Of a stretch of DNA of 64,000 nucleotides, positions 1 through 13,000 are shown piece after piece. Source of the stretch: Amphiura filiformis (taxonomy: Eukaryota; Echinodermata; Ophiuroidea; Amphilepidida; Amphiuridae); NCBI RefSeq assembly GCF_039555335.1, contig NC_092640.1:30200204-30264203 (forward strand), read 5' to 3'. How positions within the stretch are numbered: position 1 is the stretch's first letter; every line of letters begins with the position of its first letter. Below the pieces are notes generated by a model. It saw nothing but the letters and a program-made list of their open reading frames with translations, was not told where the DNA came from and did not search any database. The position numbers and the translations under genes are program-made.

Positions 1-329
1 TCTACATGCACAGCAAAAAGTGTGCATGCACCAAAATTAAAGCAAACATAAAATCACATTGAATCACGATCATTGTCAGTTAAGCTTGTAATAATATTCC
101 GGCTCCACTATCATTGTCATTTTATGCCGATCACTGCCAATTTCTTAGCCAAAACACTGGATGCTGTGGCTTCATCTGTTCTAGAACTAGTCGCCGACGA
201 GGTGCCACGATTTTCAGAATGATGCAAGTGTTTTTGAGCTATTTCCTTTTTGCTGGACATTATTATGATTATTTTCCGTATGTAAACAAATTATTTCCCA
301 CGTTTTAAATTCTGGTTCTTTTTTTTTCA

Positions 330-608
330 ATGAAATGAAAATGACAGCTTCTACATGTGCGAGGGTATCGGGAATTGGTGGATGACGTCACATTACGCTA
401 GCCCCTCTATAAGGGAAGTCATAGTCTCGGACCAGACTGTATGTGGCTATCTCGAATGTTCGTTAGGATCGACAAGTATCAGACCGATGCAAACTGGCTG
501 TGTAGAAAACTAGGGAAGTCAATGAAAAAAGTGACAGTTCTCACGTGATAGGGGTATCGGGAATTGTCAATTGCGCGATTTGCGCCAGCCCTTCTAATGA
601 AGTCAGGA
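330..608. repeat. Imperfect direct repeat in PARP intron 9
   Basis: About 90 bp at 330-425 and 515-608 share the words TGACAGTTCT, GGGTATCGGGAATTG and GCCAGCCC. Nothing else was recognised in bases 1-866 apart from intron sequence. Confidence 0.5.
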
Positions 609-866
609 TGTTGCGCTAAAAATAGATCAATTGGGTTTTTCCAAATCGGACTGACTGCTTGTTTACTTTTGTATATTGCCTTGTCATATCGCTAGCACTA
701 AAATCGTACATGCACGCGTGCAGGCAGGTAGTGAAAAGCTGCATGCACAGAGGGAATGTTACATGCACTGGTGCAGGTATGCAGGTGGTAAATCGAACAC
801 TGGTGCCCCCCCCGGGGGTAGAACACAGCATATTGCATATAGTGTATACATCTTTCTTCACCTTAC

Positions 867-1021
867 CTTGGCCATACAATGTGCCTGCACGTGTGCCACT
901 CAATCGCCAGTCAAAATTCTGCTGACAAATTGCTTCCACTACATCTTGTTTGGTGCCGTGAAATAACGGCTCCTCCCGGATTTTCTTCCCGCTGTATTTC
1001 TTTTCCAATCTGTCTTTTTTC
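867..1021 (-). CDS. PARP12: PARP12-like exon 9: NAD-binding HGT motif
   Basis: From TTGCAG/GAAAAA it reads RKKDRLEKKYSGKKIREEPL, then FHGT (catalytic-triad histidine) and EAICQQNFDWRL, ending at GTLYGQG with donor CAAG/GTAAGG in phase 1. No exon with the following YFARDA-type motif was found in bases 1-866, so the gene runs off the left end. Confidence 0.92.
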
Positions 1022-4000
1022 CTGCAATTAATGAAGTATTTTGATTTATTATAGAGACTTCTTGTAAGTTTTCTATAATATGCTCCACATTGTTTAAGGG
1101 GGTACTACACCCCTGACCAATTTTGTGCCTATTTTTGCATTTTTCTCAAAATTATAGCTCATTGGTGACAAGTAAGATATGTATATTATAGGGGCAAGGA
1201 CTACACCTACTGTACTGAAAATTAAGCAAGTCAAAGCAAGTAGTTATTGATTTATTGATCAAATATTGGTTTTACCTCATTTTTGACTGTAACTCCACAA
1301 CTGTTGTCTGTGCTGAAATAAAATTTCCATTGCAGTAGTTGTAGTCTTTGCCCCTATAATATACATATCTTACTTGTCCCCAATGCGCTATAATTTTTGA
1401 GAAAAATGCAAAAATAGGCACAAAATTGGGCAGGGGTGTAGTACCCCCTTAAAGTAACCTTTATTTTTGTACAGGTATTATTATCAATGACCGGCTCACT
1501 GACTCTACACTATGCAATTTGGAAGAGATCAATAATAAAAAAGCGGGTAATGGTGAATCCAATGGACGAGGACACAAAACACATCAAGGATCAATAAATG
1601 ATACAAGAGGATACCTTGATTATCGAAAAACTGAAAAAAAAGAAAGCAAGGTATACCATTTTGATATGGGAAACAAAATACAGACTAGGCGGTATGCAGG
1701 GGGGCAAAACAACAAATGTGAGCATAGAAGTAGGTAAAGTTCGATAGCCAAAATTACCAATTCCAAGGCCCACAGAAGTGTTAAACCTGCAAAAACAACA
1801 CGGATCAATAGGAATACAAAAGTGCACTGGAACAAGTGATGAACATCACTATGCACATAAGCAGACATAGAGAACCAAACAACCAATGTAGGTACAGGCA
1901 AAGTTCGATGGCCAAAAATTGCCAAATAGCTGACTTAGACACTTCTGTGAGCTATTTGTTGTTTTGCCCCCTCTGCTGCATTGAACTTCTAGTCTGTATT
2001 TTGTTTCCCATATCAAGTTGGTATACCTTGCTCTTTCTTTTCAGATCAATAATACTCAATTCTATTACTTATTTCAGATAATGGTGGTGCTTCAATGCTC
2101 TTTAACCTTTTCCCAATGCTCTGGACAACGTAATATGGAATCCATTGTAATTCTGAGATCAGAAGCAAAATACGATAAACGCCATAATCCCGATTGGCGT
2201 TTAGCTACAGCTGTAACAAATTTGACAGCGTCGACTGAGTGAAAATGTATCCCACTGTATTAGTTTTGCTTCCGTTTATGATATACCTCATGCACAATTA
2301 ATACAGCCATTGACCTTTTTTGGTAAATCCCATTAAGCTAGGCCTGCTATAAGAATACGCGATTTTGAGGCCAAAAAACGCGCACCCGATTTCCCAAAAA
2401 GCGCAAAAAAATCCGCGATTTCCACCAAAAACGCAAAATCTAAAAAAAAAAAAAAAAAAAATAAAAAAAAAAATATTTTTACTAGATTTTTTCAAAAATT
2501 TCAAAAACGCAATTGGAGCCAAAATACGCAAATTGCGGCGCAAATAACGCAATAGCGTTATATCATTCTTAGCAGCCCTACATTAAGCCTTTGCGAGTAC
2601 ACCTGAAACGTCATCATTTGACGTCACGTTGTCTGACACCGATGTGCACATTGTTTATCGAACATCGTTTCTGTGCATTGCAAGTCGGCTTGACGTCAAA
2701 TAATGACATCTTAGGTGTACTCGCAAAGGCTTATGGGATTTACCGAAAAGGTCAATGCAGAACACGATGAACACCGATATCCCGATTGGAGTTTATCGAG
2801 TTGTGTACCTGAGCTCTTTTAAATTGGGCTATTCCTGTTGAAATCCATACACCCCTATGGAAGACATTACTTTAATCGTCCACACAGGGAGTGTGAATTT
2901 CAAATGGGGTTACCTGAATGGGTGACTCCATTTGAAATCTACATATACACTCCTCAAAAGAATTAAAGGATTTATAAATGTGATCTTTCATTACATAACT
3001 TGTTCCCTAAGTTGTACACAAAATTCACTCATTACAAATATCCACTATCACCCACATCTTGTGAGGAGGGGGGGGGGAGAATGGAGGCTAAAATTTCGAT
3101 TTTGGGGCCATTTTTCAAACGTCACCACGGTCAAGGTCAAGTCACATATTGAGATGGGTTTGTGTATGTGATGTGTGTTTGGTCTATCGACACATTAGTG
3201 GGTATAAGATGCCTTAATGTATCCCGGGGTGGGAAAGTCATTAATGTAACCGCACAAAAGATGATCTCTCGGCCCCCTCCTCACATATCTGAGGGTAGGG
3301 GTCATAATTGAGCTCCCTCAATAGTGCAACATAATGCATAAATGAATCCTCTATATGTTCTGTCGCTCTGTACCATTTAATGATCATGATTAAGACCCCT
3401 ACCCTCAGAGAAACGAGGAGGGGGCTGGGAGGTCATCTTTTGTACGGTTACATTAATGACTTTCCCCACCCCCGGGGATACATTGAGAGTATCTTATACC
3501 CACTAATGTGACGTATAGACCCACACACACGTCACATACACAAACCCACCCCAATATGTGACTTGACCTTGACCGTGGTGACGTTTGAAAAATGGCTTCA
3601 AAATCGAAATTTTGGCCTCCATTTTCCTCCCTCCCATCACGATGTGGATGATGGCGGATATTTTTAATGAGTGAATTTTGTCTGCAGCTTAGGGAACAAG
3701 TGATGTAATGAAAGATCAAGCATAATTATCAATAATATTATTATCATTATCCAATATTTGCAAAAATGCTGATCATATTCAACTGATCCTTTAATTCTTT
3801 CGAGGAGTGTAGTTATTGCATGTAAGCTGCAGAGTAGATTAATAGAATTGTTCAGGCAAAATATGCAAATAAACTCATTAATATTCATCATTATAAAGTT
3901 AACTATACAGCACATAAGGTCACCATACTATATCATCCTACCAGCAAAAATGAGAATACACAAACAGATACCAAAATGGTGACTTTTGACACTTCCTCAC

Positions 4001-7000
4001 CTGCAGAAATCTTCCCAGAGATCCACATTCTGCACCCTTTCAATACATTCTATGGTACACAGTGAACTCGACATGGTGGCGCTGAATCGACGGTGTACTC
4101 GGCGGTATTCATCACTGTCTTGGGTTACTGGGCATCGCTGGAAGTTGCTGTGTGAGTTGGAACACTTGCCATAGAGATCCCAATGGTCGGGTACTGTAAA
4201 ACTGCTTTGAGATTCTAGCCTATACAGATGAAATAAAATGGATTCAAATACCGTAAAAACTTGATAGTTAGCATAATTCGGGCGCTTTACCAACTGAGCT
4301 AATGGGGTTGATAAACACATTTGCATGTTTACTTGTTCATATATAACTATATGTATCGATGATTTGCTCAAACCCTTTTACACTTTTGTGTATGGGACTC
4401 TTCACGTTTGCATGTTTTAAGGGTAGACGAGGTATTGTTGGTCGAAGCAACCTAAAAATCAATTTTCATTATCTAGATCAATATATTATTGAAAATTAAC
4501 ACCTTGATGTTTGTAAAAGTTCATTCTACAAATCATATACTTTGCAAACTTGTTTAATTTATTGTTGTTAATGAGTTATGTATGTTTTACAAAAGTGTTG
4601 TTGTTTCAGAACCGCAGCACCTATAAAAGTATATCTGTGATATTTTAATTCTTCTACACGCTCGCTATGAATTGAGCAATGCAGTTTTTGCCAAAGCTCA
4701 TTACCATTCGTAAGATGCTGCGAACTACCAAATCACAACAGTTTAAAATAATTAATAACCTTAAAAGCGCTCGATAGTAAGCACATATGCTTATACTATT
4801 GAGTTTTAACGGTAACTTGGCAGGACTGCCCCCTCACTTGGTGTTCAAAAGTCAATATTTCAAAAAAGATTTCTTATGTTTTTTACTGTTTTCTGTCATG
4901 TGCAATAAACCATACCTCCTTTTCCCTCCCTGTCAACTTTTCGCTCATTTTTTGAGAACATGTCTCATATCTTCGACATGGCTCAAAAATTAAACAAATC
5001 ATATGACTTGCGCATTTAGATACATCAACATCAGCTCAGAACAGTGCCAAGTGTATTGATTTGTGTGTCAAGCAAATACACTCTGGCACTATGTGTGTGG
5101 GTGTATGGGGTGTGGGGGTTTCTTTGGTTTTCAGAAAACAACATAAAGTGCCCATAGCAACCGTGGTAGAGGGCGCTACACTCTGTAGTAATGCATACAG
5201 GGTATAGATCTCCCATCGGTATATATCATATCTTACCACAAAAGTTCACATTGTCAATATTGAAATGTCAGTGCGTAGAGGTCCACGGTTACGCTGTTAA
5301 CAACATAATGTAGGGGTGTGTGTGTCTGTGTGGGAGGGGGATTCACTTCATACCTGTGACAATGTATAACATACCTTTCAGCACGATCATTTAAGCTTTG
5401 CTTTGATACCAGCATTGGGCGTCTTCTTAGTGGCCTCTCTGTGTGGTATTTAATATTTTTCTGCATCTTGCTCTCTATGTCTAGCCTATATTGGTTACTC
5501 TCTGTCTGGAAGTCAAGGTATCGACTGCTACCTTCTTTCTGGTATTTCTGGTAAGCCTCTTCTAATGATGTACTATTGATGTCGGATTGCATGCCTGTCA
5601 AATTCTGGGAAAAGACAGAACATTTACATAATAACCATTGCATATTAATATTTAACACAGCAATTTCTTATTCGGCTTGTTCCAGCTCGCGAATACATAC
5701 GTTCACAAAAGCATGTGCCAGTTAGACATTATGCAAAGTGCACTCCCCAACTGGGTGTACGCCATAAATATCAATCATGTTTATGAGTTTTGCTTATTTC
5801 AAGTTGAACAAAGTATAGAATGCTTTTTATCATGTTAAGACTCCTTTGGAATAGGCTTTTAAAAAAGATGACTCAATTATGACCTGTGTGGGAAAGAAGA
5901 GTAGGATGGCAATCAGTGTGGTCATGAGGGTGTTAGGGCTGACAGGGGTAGCGCTAGGTTGCTTTTTGGGGTCCCGGACCCACCAAAATAGAGTTCGGAC
6001 CCCCTGTTTTTAAATTTTCTGCAAGTTCAGGGGTCCCTGCAGACCCACAGTTTTTCAGTCTAGCTCAATTGTAGACATACTATTTATGCTGCATTTGTGC
6101 AACTCGGACTTACCAAACTCTACTCCAGACCCCCTACTTTTTAATTTTCTGCAAGTTTGGGGGTCCCTGCGGAGTGTTTAGTTCTAGTGCTACCCCTGTT
6201 AGGGCCCCCATGCATATGAATTGCATTGCTAACTCAACCCCAAAAAAGGAAATTTCAACCCCTTAAGGGCTTGGATAGCGATGTTTTCACATATTTTTTG
6301 TGGGACCTGAGAGCACATCAGATGTATCAAATTGCATTTTTAAAATGAGGAATGTCCTTCTGATATCAAATAATTTTGATTTTTTAATGTTCGCAATGTA
6401 ATACATATTTTATGACAAATGATTACAAATTGATATTTTTGAAATTTAACAGTCCTCGAAGTAAATTGTATAAATCTAATGATATGAAAAGCTGATGATC
6501 AATTGAAATTTTTGACCTTTCACATTGAAGATATAGATTATATGTTATCTTATTGCGCTTTCAGACTGATCCTGCTATGTCACTGAACATGTTAAATACA
6601 TTGTACTTGAACCCCCAAAAGAACTTTTACAATGACCACATGGATGGGTCAAAAGCATTGCGTAATGCAGTTGATGTGAAAACTCTGATCTTAATTTCAC
6701 CCACCTGTTTTCCATACTCCACCCACGTCCCAATCTCATCTTTCCAATACCACACCCACTGCATTGCGTAACTTTTCCGCCAGCCTTGCGCCACATCTGG
6801 TGGTGAGATGCGTTTGATTTCTACCGTTGTCATGAGTCCATATCCTTCTATGGTCATGGTGTCAAACTTGAGTGTGGCACCATTTAGATAGCTAATTCTG
6901 AACATGTGAAAAAAACAAATCTGGAAAGCATGTTTACCTATGTCACTTCTTGAGGTTTACCAAAATAGAGCACTGAAAGACCCCTGATTTTGATAATGTC

Positions 7001-10000
7001 AGGTCTAAAAGACCCCTAAATTGCTAATTCTACACATTTCTGTTTTTCCCCACAAAATTTTCATCCAGGAAGCCAAGAAGACCCTTGATTGATTTTGACC
7101 ATTCGCAGGTCCGAAAAACCCTACTCCGGGGAGTATACACACCAACAAATTGATGATGTGCCCCCGGTTTGGTTTTGATAGGGATGTGCTGCTGAGAATT
7201 TGAAAGTGAACCCATCAATTTTTCAAGAAATTTGGACCCATCGATATACCAAAAAGCAGCAGTGTGGGAGCAATACAAAATTGGTAGTGTTATACTTACC
7301 CTTCTGAGTTGTCCACAATGCTGATGTAAAAACTATCTGCATCTGGTCGGCAGTATGATTCCTCTATTTTCATATTGGTACTAGCTGTAAAGTTTGTCCA
7401 CCTACTACCAACAGTTTCCCTGTGCATCCACTGGAATGGTTCCTCTGTATGGACATTGTGACAATTATCAGCGTAGTTGCATTTGCCTCGAAGATGGAAA
7501 ACACACACACAAATTTCATCTGACTGCAACGATAATCAGCAAAGAGAAATAGGAATGGTTAAGTTATTTTAATTAAATTTTTCTTTTCACACCAAAGGGT
7601 AATTTCAAAAGCTTACCACAGTGCTGTACAACAGCATACCTATGGACTAACAGATATAGACAAACTCCAAACAGTCAAAGTCTTAACATCATCCGATAAT
7701 GAGGGCCAATCGTTCTATGAAATGCATCAAGCAAAACTGCTACGCACATACCATATATTTTTACGGTCTATGCGAAGACACACAACGCTCTATTGCGTAG
7801 ACATGCAACCTTGGAGTGATTGTTAGACACGGCATGATCGGCCCTCATGAATATGCAAGAATTCACAGCATGAAATGCACATGGACTGTTGGTAATTAGT
7901 CTGTATTATGGTGGGTTCATAGTAAATCGATGTGCATCGGCAGACGTCTGCCGACGTCGCTGGCGATGAACACAAACACCCAGCGAAATCGTTGTGCTGC
8001 TCCATCGCCCGGCGATGATCGGTCGACGATCGCGGCGTACTGAGTTCGCCTGGCGATGAGAGCGGCGATGAGCGGTGTGAAAAGACGCCATTTTATTTGT
8101 CAGTCGCTTACTTGAAATATCAGCTAATAAATCCAATATTTATGACTTTAAACTTCGTATATATTAAGATTTGCGGACATGGACCATGTTGTGTCCTCAG
8201 TGACTCTTAAATGGTACAAGATCTGGGAAAGAAAAGGATGCCAAATCACCGTAAACAACGCACACAATTTTCGTATTGGGCTGTCATGTCATGACTGCAA
8301 AATGTACACGAACATGCGAAAATGTTCATATTCATGTGGATTACATACTCCGTAGCACTGTCTTCGGCAAGGAATACTGCCTTTCTGCCTCAGGAATTCA
8401 TTCCAGTATATGAGTATAAACACTTGAACTTCTGCTGTCACAAATGTTCGGTAAGTACGGTTTTAACACTGCCACTGGCATGACTAGGGCCCTAGCCTAG
8501 CATGCCATGATCATGCCTAGGCCTGTCAAAGAAAGTAGGACACTGGTGCATTGGTTGTATGCTGAGATAACCGCTTGTCAAGGTTGGTGCGATCCATCAG
8601 GAAAGAAATAATGTAATTCCCGACCCTGCAACCCCCGGGGAGATTTTGAATAATGCCCTGGCCAGAGGTTTGTAAGCCTAGCTATAATAAAAAGTTAAAA
8701 GTATATTATAAATGCATGCATGTAAATGCCTAAGCCAAATGGCACCGCAGTTCGGGGAACGTTACAATACAAGCCCCGTCATTTCCCCACATTCCCGGGA
8801 TTTTTATCATGTCGAATCATGGAATAGGGTCTAGTTCCGGTCATGATTTAATAATTAATTTTAATACGATAGCCTATATGCAACCGTGAAAATCTTCAAT
8901 AGGAGGACCTAGGACCGCACGACAGGCTACACTACAGCCATGACAGCTGCTACAAATACAATGTCAATGTCACGGTGAATAGGCCTGGCACAGTGGCAGT
9001 GTCAGTGACAATAAAAGCAAGTCTGGACCAAAGACAGCGACAGCCTAGGCTAGGTCTAGGCGGTCAGGCTAATAATGCTATTAGGGCCCTACTATGCAGA
9101 AGCCTAGGCCAAGGGGTGGCCAGGCCCAGGCTAGTACAGGATGGGCTCTGTCTTTTATACCCTACTTTACAAATGAAGGGAAAACAGAATATTAGGTAGA
9201 GTATTCTGAGTAGCCCTAGGCCTACCTTAGATTTTTAAAGACTAATTATAACCAGTAATTTTGAAAAGATCATATAATAATATCGGCGCGGTTTGGTTAA
9301 AAATTAATTATTCAAATCATGTTTCTTTTCTTTTTACCAACAAGGTCAGTGACGTGACTTGAAGTGGACTGGTAGAAACCTAACTATTCTTCAGAGGTGG
9401 AGGGAATGGGACCACATCTATGGCCTACTGAGAGAACAAATAGAGTACCATTTTTTGTACCAACGTGCAACAGGAGACAGGTACGCTATGTAGTATAGCC
9501 ATAAATGTACAACTTTATGTAAATTTAAATGCATACATTCATATTTTGATTTTATGATGTCATATTGATGTGGTACAATCATAATATAACATGAAATACC
9601 AAATTCCACAAATTTAAGGGAGCCTTGCACTAAAAGACAATTATGATCCACATGACATGCTAAAACAATTTTCCCTCAAATTTAGCTTTGAAGCGTGTAT
9701 GTAGAGTCATTGTGTTGAAGGCCTAAAAATGTTTGATTGGCATAACATAAAAAACACTAGGTAGGTAGGGATATTTTTTGTAAATTGTGTAAATTGCATT
9801 TTTTTCCCCAAAAAATGGGGTAGGTGGGGTTACGCCAGTCAAACAATTTTTTAGGCCAAAGTCAAGTCTTTAAAGCCGTGTCAAATTAATATTTTGGTTC
9901 TGGTCCCCTCCCGCCTCAATTTCTGGGATTTGTCAGATTTTTTTTAGATTTTTAAAAATATATTAGACTTCGGAATACTTGGGAAAATGTATAGGCCCTA

Positions 10001-13000
10001 CGTATATAAATAAGTTTATTTGAGAACATGGTTCATTTCCAAGACTTTTTGTGGTACTCTAGGGAGTGTATCTCTCAGAATCTTACATTTAAAAAAAAGC
10101 CAATAATATAAAGGGGTGTATGTCATCTGACATTTATGATAAGTATACTGTTGTAATATTGCAAGTATCACAATATTTCTTAAATTCTTTCATTTATTAA
10201 CAGATACAAACTGGCACCTGTACCTGAACTGGCCTACAGCAACAAGTTAACACTAGAGATGATATGACCTGGATGTACTCCCCCCAATCAGCTCACACTA
10301 CTTGAAATCACCTACTGGCGGTTGAATATCACACCATAGTGCATTGTAATGGACCTGACTTTAGGACATAGTTGCCATTGAAGATCAAGTCATCAAGAAT
10401 CCACACTGAGAGTCGAGTGGTGCACCTTCCCAATAAGGAACCCACCATTAAACTTTTTTTTTTGTAAGTGGCCACTTGGCCAGGCCAGCTCGTCAGATTA
10501 CTTTCATTCTATAGAAATAATTATATATGTACTTCAGACAAACAATTTGGCAGTATGAGGTCATTCCAGGGATAATACCAGTGCCAATGAAAAGAGTCGA
10601 GTAAAACTAAAAGATACATTCCGATTGGCCTTACTTTATGGTGGTGTTCCTCAAGGCAATGGCATTGGTCTTGTTTCACGTTTTACGGTATGATCATTGA
10701 TCAACGATGCCATGGCTATTCCAAATTCCAAACCATAAAGTTTGGAAGTATGTAGTTGATTTGTTGAGGGCCTATGATGGAACCATTATCATGCAAGCCT
10801 CAGTTCCTGGATGTATCTGCATCACTTGGACTAATGTATATTTTGAAAGCTTTAATTTGTTTGGTTTCCCCCATGCATTTTAGCATAATTCAATGTTATA
10901 TGTTGCTGCTCTGATGCTAAAAAACAAAGTTTAGCTGTGTGTGTGCGGGCAGGGTGCAGGTGCAGAAAATGTTAATTGTTAACCTTTTGCCCAAAAATGT
11001 TAACCCTGGTATATTTTTTTGATTTCCCCACATGTGATGCCCAAGGTTTTCCATTTAAAAATTTGACATTGGTACAAATAAATAAAAACCAAATCAAGAT
11101 TCCCCCCTAGGCCCTCAAGAACCCCAAAATTTTTCGGATTCCCTTAAATCCAAATATTGCACAATCTGTTAAGGAGAATCGGAGCGGTGTCTGCGCTAGC
11201 GGTGTTTGTGCTCAAATATTGAGAAAAATAAAGTCCTCACTCACGTAAGGTATGGGTTCAATATCTAGCCTCATTGTAATGAGTGTTATTTTCCCCCATG
11301 GGTTTTTTTTTCTGGAAGGGGAAATACATATGGAAATATAAATGACCAGATGCTTACTTAATTCATTAACTATAAAGTCAATGTTCCATCAAGCACAAAC
11401 GTTTTCGACAATAATATTGGCAAACGTATAGAGGTCAGAATCAGAAAACGTTTAAATGTCGGGTTATATAAACATTGATAATGGGTATAAAACGTTTTTA
11501 TTATTACTTGCAAAACTGCAACATTTTAAAAACGTTTTTATGAAACAGCAACAACATCGCCTCGAAAGCGCTCCCGTACCCGTAAGCGAAATAAGGGACC
11601 GTTCACAAACACTTGTTAGAGGGAGCCTGATGCAAAAAAGGGGGCCATTAAAAGTTTTGACCCTCCTAAGGGGGGATGGCTCTGAAAAAATTAACCACAA
11701 ATTTTCCCAGGAAAATTGAGTCTATATACTTTTTATTGGGGCAGATTGACCCATAATTTTCATGTCGCAATGAAATTTTTTTTTTGCATCAGGTCCCCCT
11801 AACAAGTGTTTGTGAACGGTCCCTAAACAAGTGGTGTTAAATTATTCTCATTTTATGAATCTGCAATTCTAACATTTGGTTTGTTTTAATAACTGGTAAA
11901 AATAAACATAATATACATAAAATGCAATATTTGTTTGTGTTTGATTGTCAGTTGCCTTTAGGAGTGGTGCAATGAATAATTATGTGTACCCGGTGGTGAA
12001 TTGTAGAGGGGGCAAAAGGGAGGAGGGAAGATGTTTTGGAAAGCCAAAGGGGGCCACAGATTTGTTGGCAGGCCAAAATTGGGGAGGGTCATTTTTGCCA
12101 TAGATATTTTGAGCACTGTTTCGATATTACACCCTAAAGAGGGCGTGGAAACATACTGGGGAAAAGTTTTTTGTTGGATCAGTCCCAGCAAACACAAAAA
12201 CACTTTCGATATCATTCGCAAAAGGTTATAAAAGGTTGTCAGAAAACGTTTAAATGTCGGGTTATATAAAGGGTATAAACATAGGCCTAATGTTATTTAA
12301 GTGTTGACAGATATTTGGCAAAAAATGTTTGCAAACAATAAATTATTGTTTACAAAAAAACAACACTTTGAAATATTGTTGTGTGTTTTCATACAAAAAC
12401 CCAACTTATTTAAAACGTTTTAAAAACGTGTTTGTGTTTGCTGATGGGGTTACAGCTATTAGGGCGTATGTAGGCCTATGTAGTGAAGTAAAAGTTGAAA
12501 TAATTCAAAATATTTCAAAATTGCATAAACAACTTACACTGACTGACTTATGTCCACAAAGTTTGGTGAAATTTGTCAGTTTAAGTCCACCATGATCTTT
12601 TATAATTGATCTTTTATAATTGTGCGCTACTGTCGCTACATCATATCTAAAGAGTCCAAAACAAATGTCCAAACCCTACACAGCGACCCCCATATTTTAT
12701 ATTCAAAAACCTACACAGCGACCCCATTATTTTATATTCAAAAACTAAAAAAGAACCAATGTACAAAAAAAGGGAAATAAGAAGAAGGAAAAAAAAAACC
12801 GATGTCAACATTTGAACAAAAAAAAAGGTTTGTTATTTTATTATTTTATTGGTACAAGAGCACAAAACATCGGCATTGAATAATGAGTTGAAGTTCAAAA
12901 ACGTTTAGGCCTATGCGGTAGGTTATTATTTGTGAAATGATTCAAAGGCAATTAACTTTTAAAAACGGTAAAAAAATGATTGGACTGATTTTCATTAACT

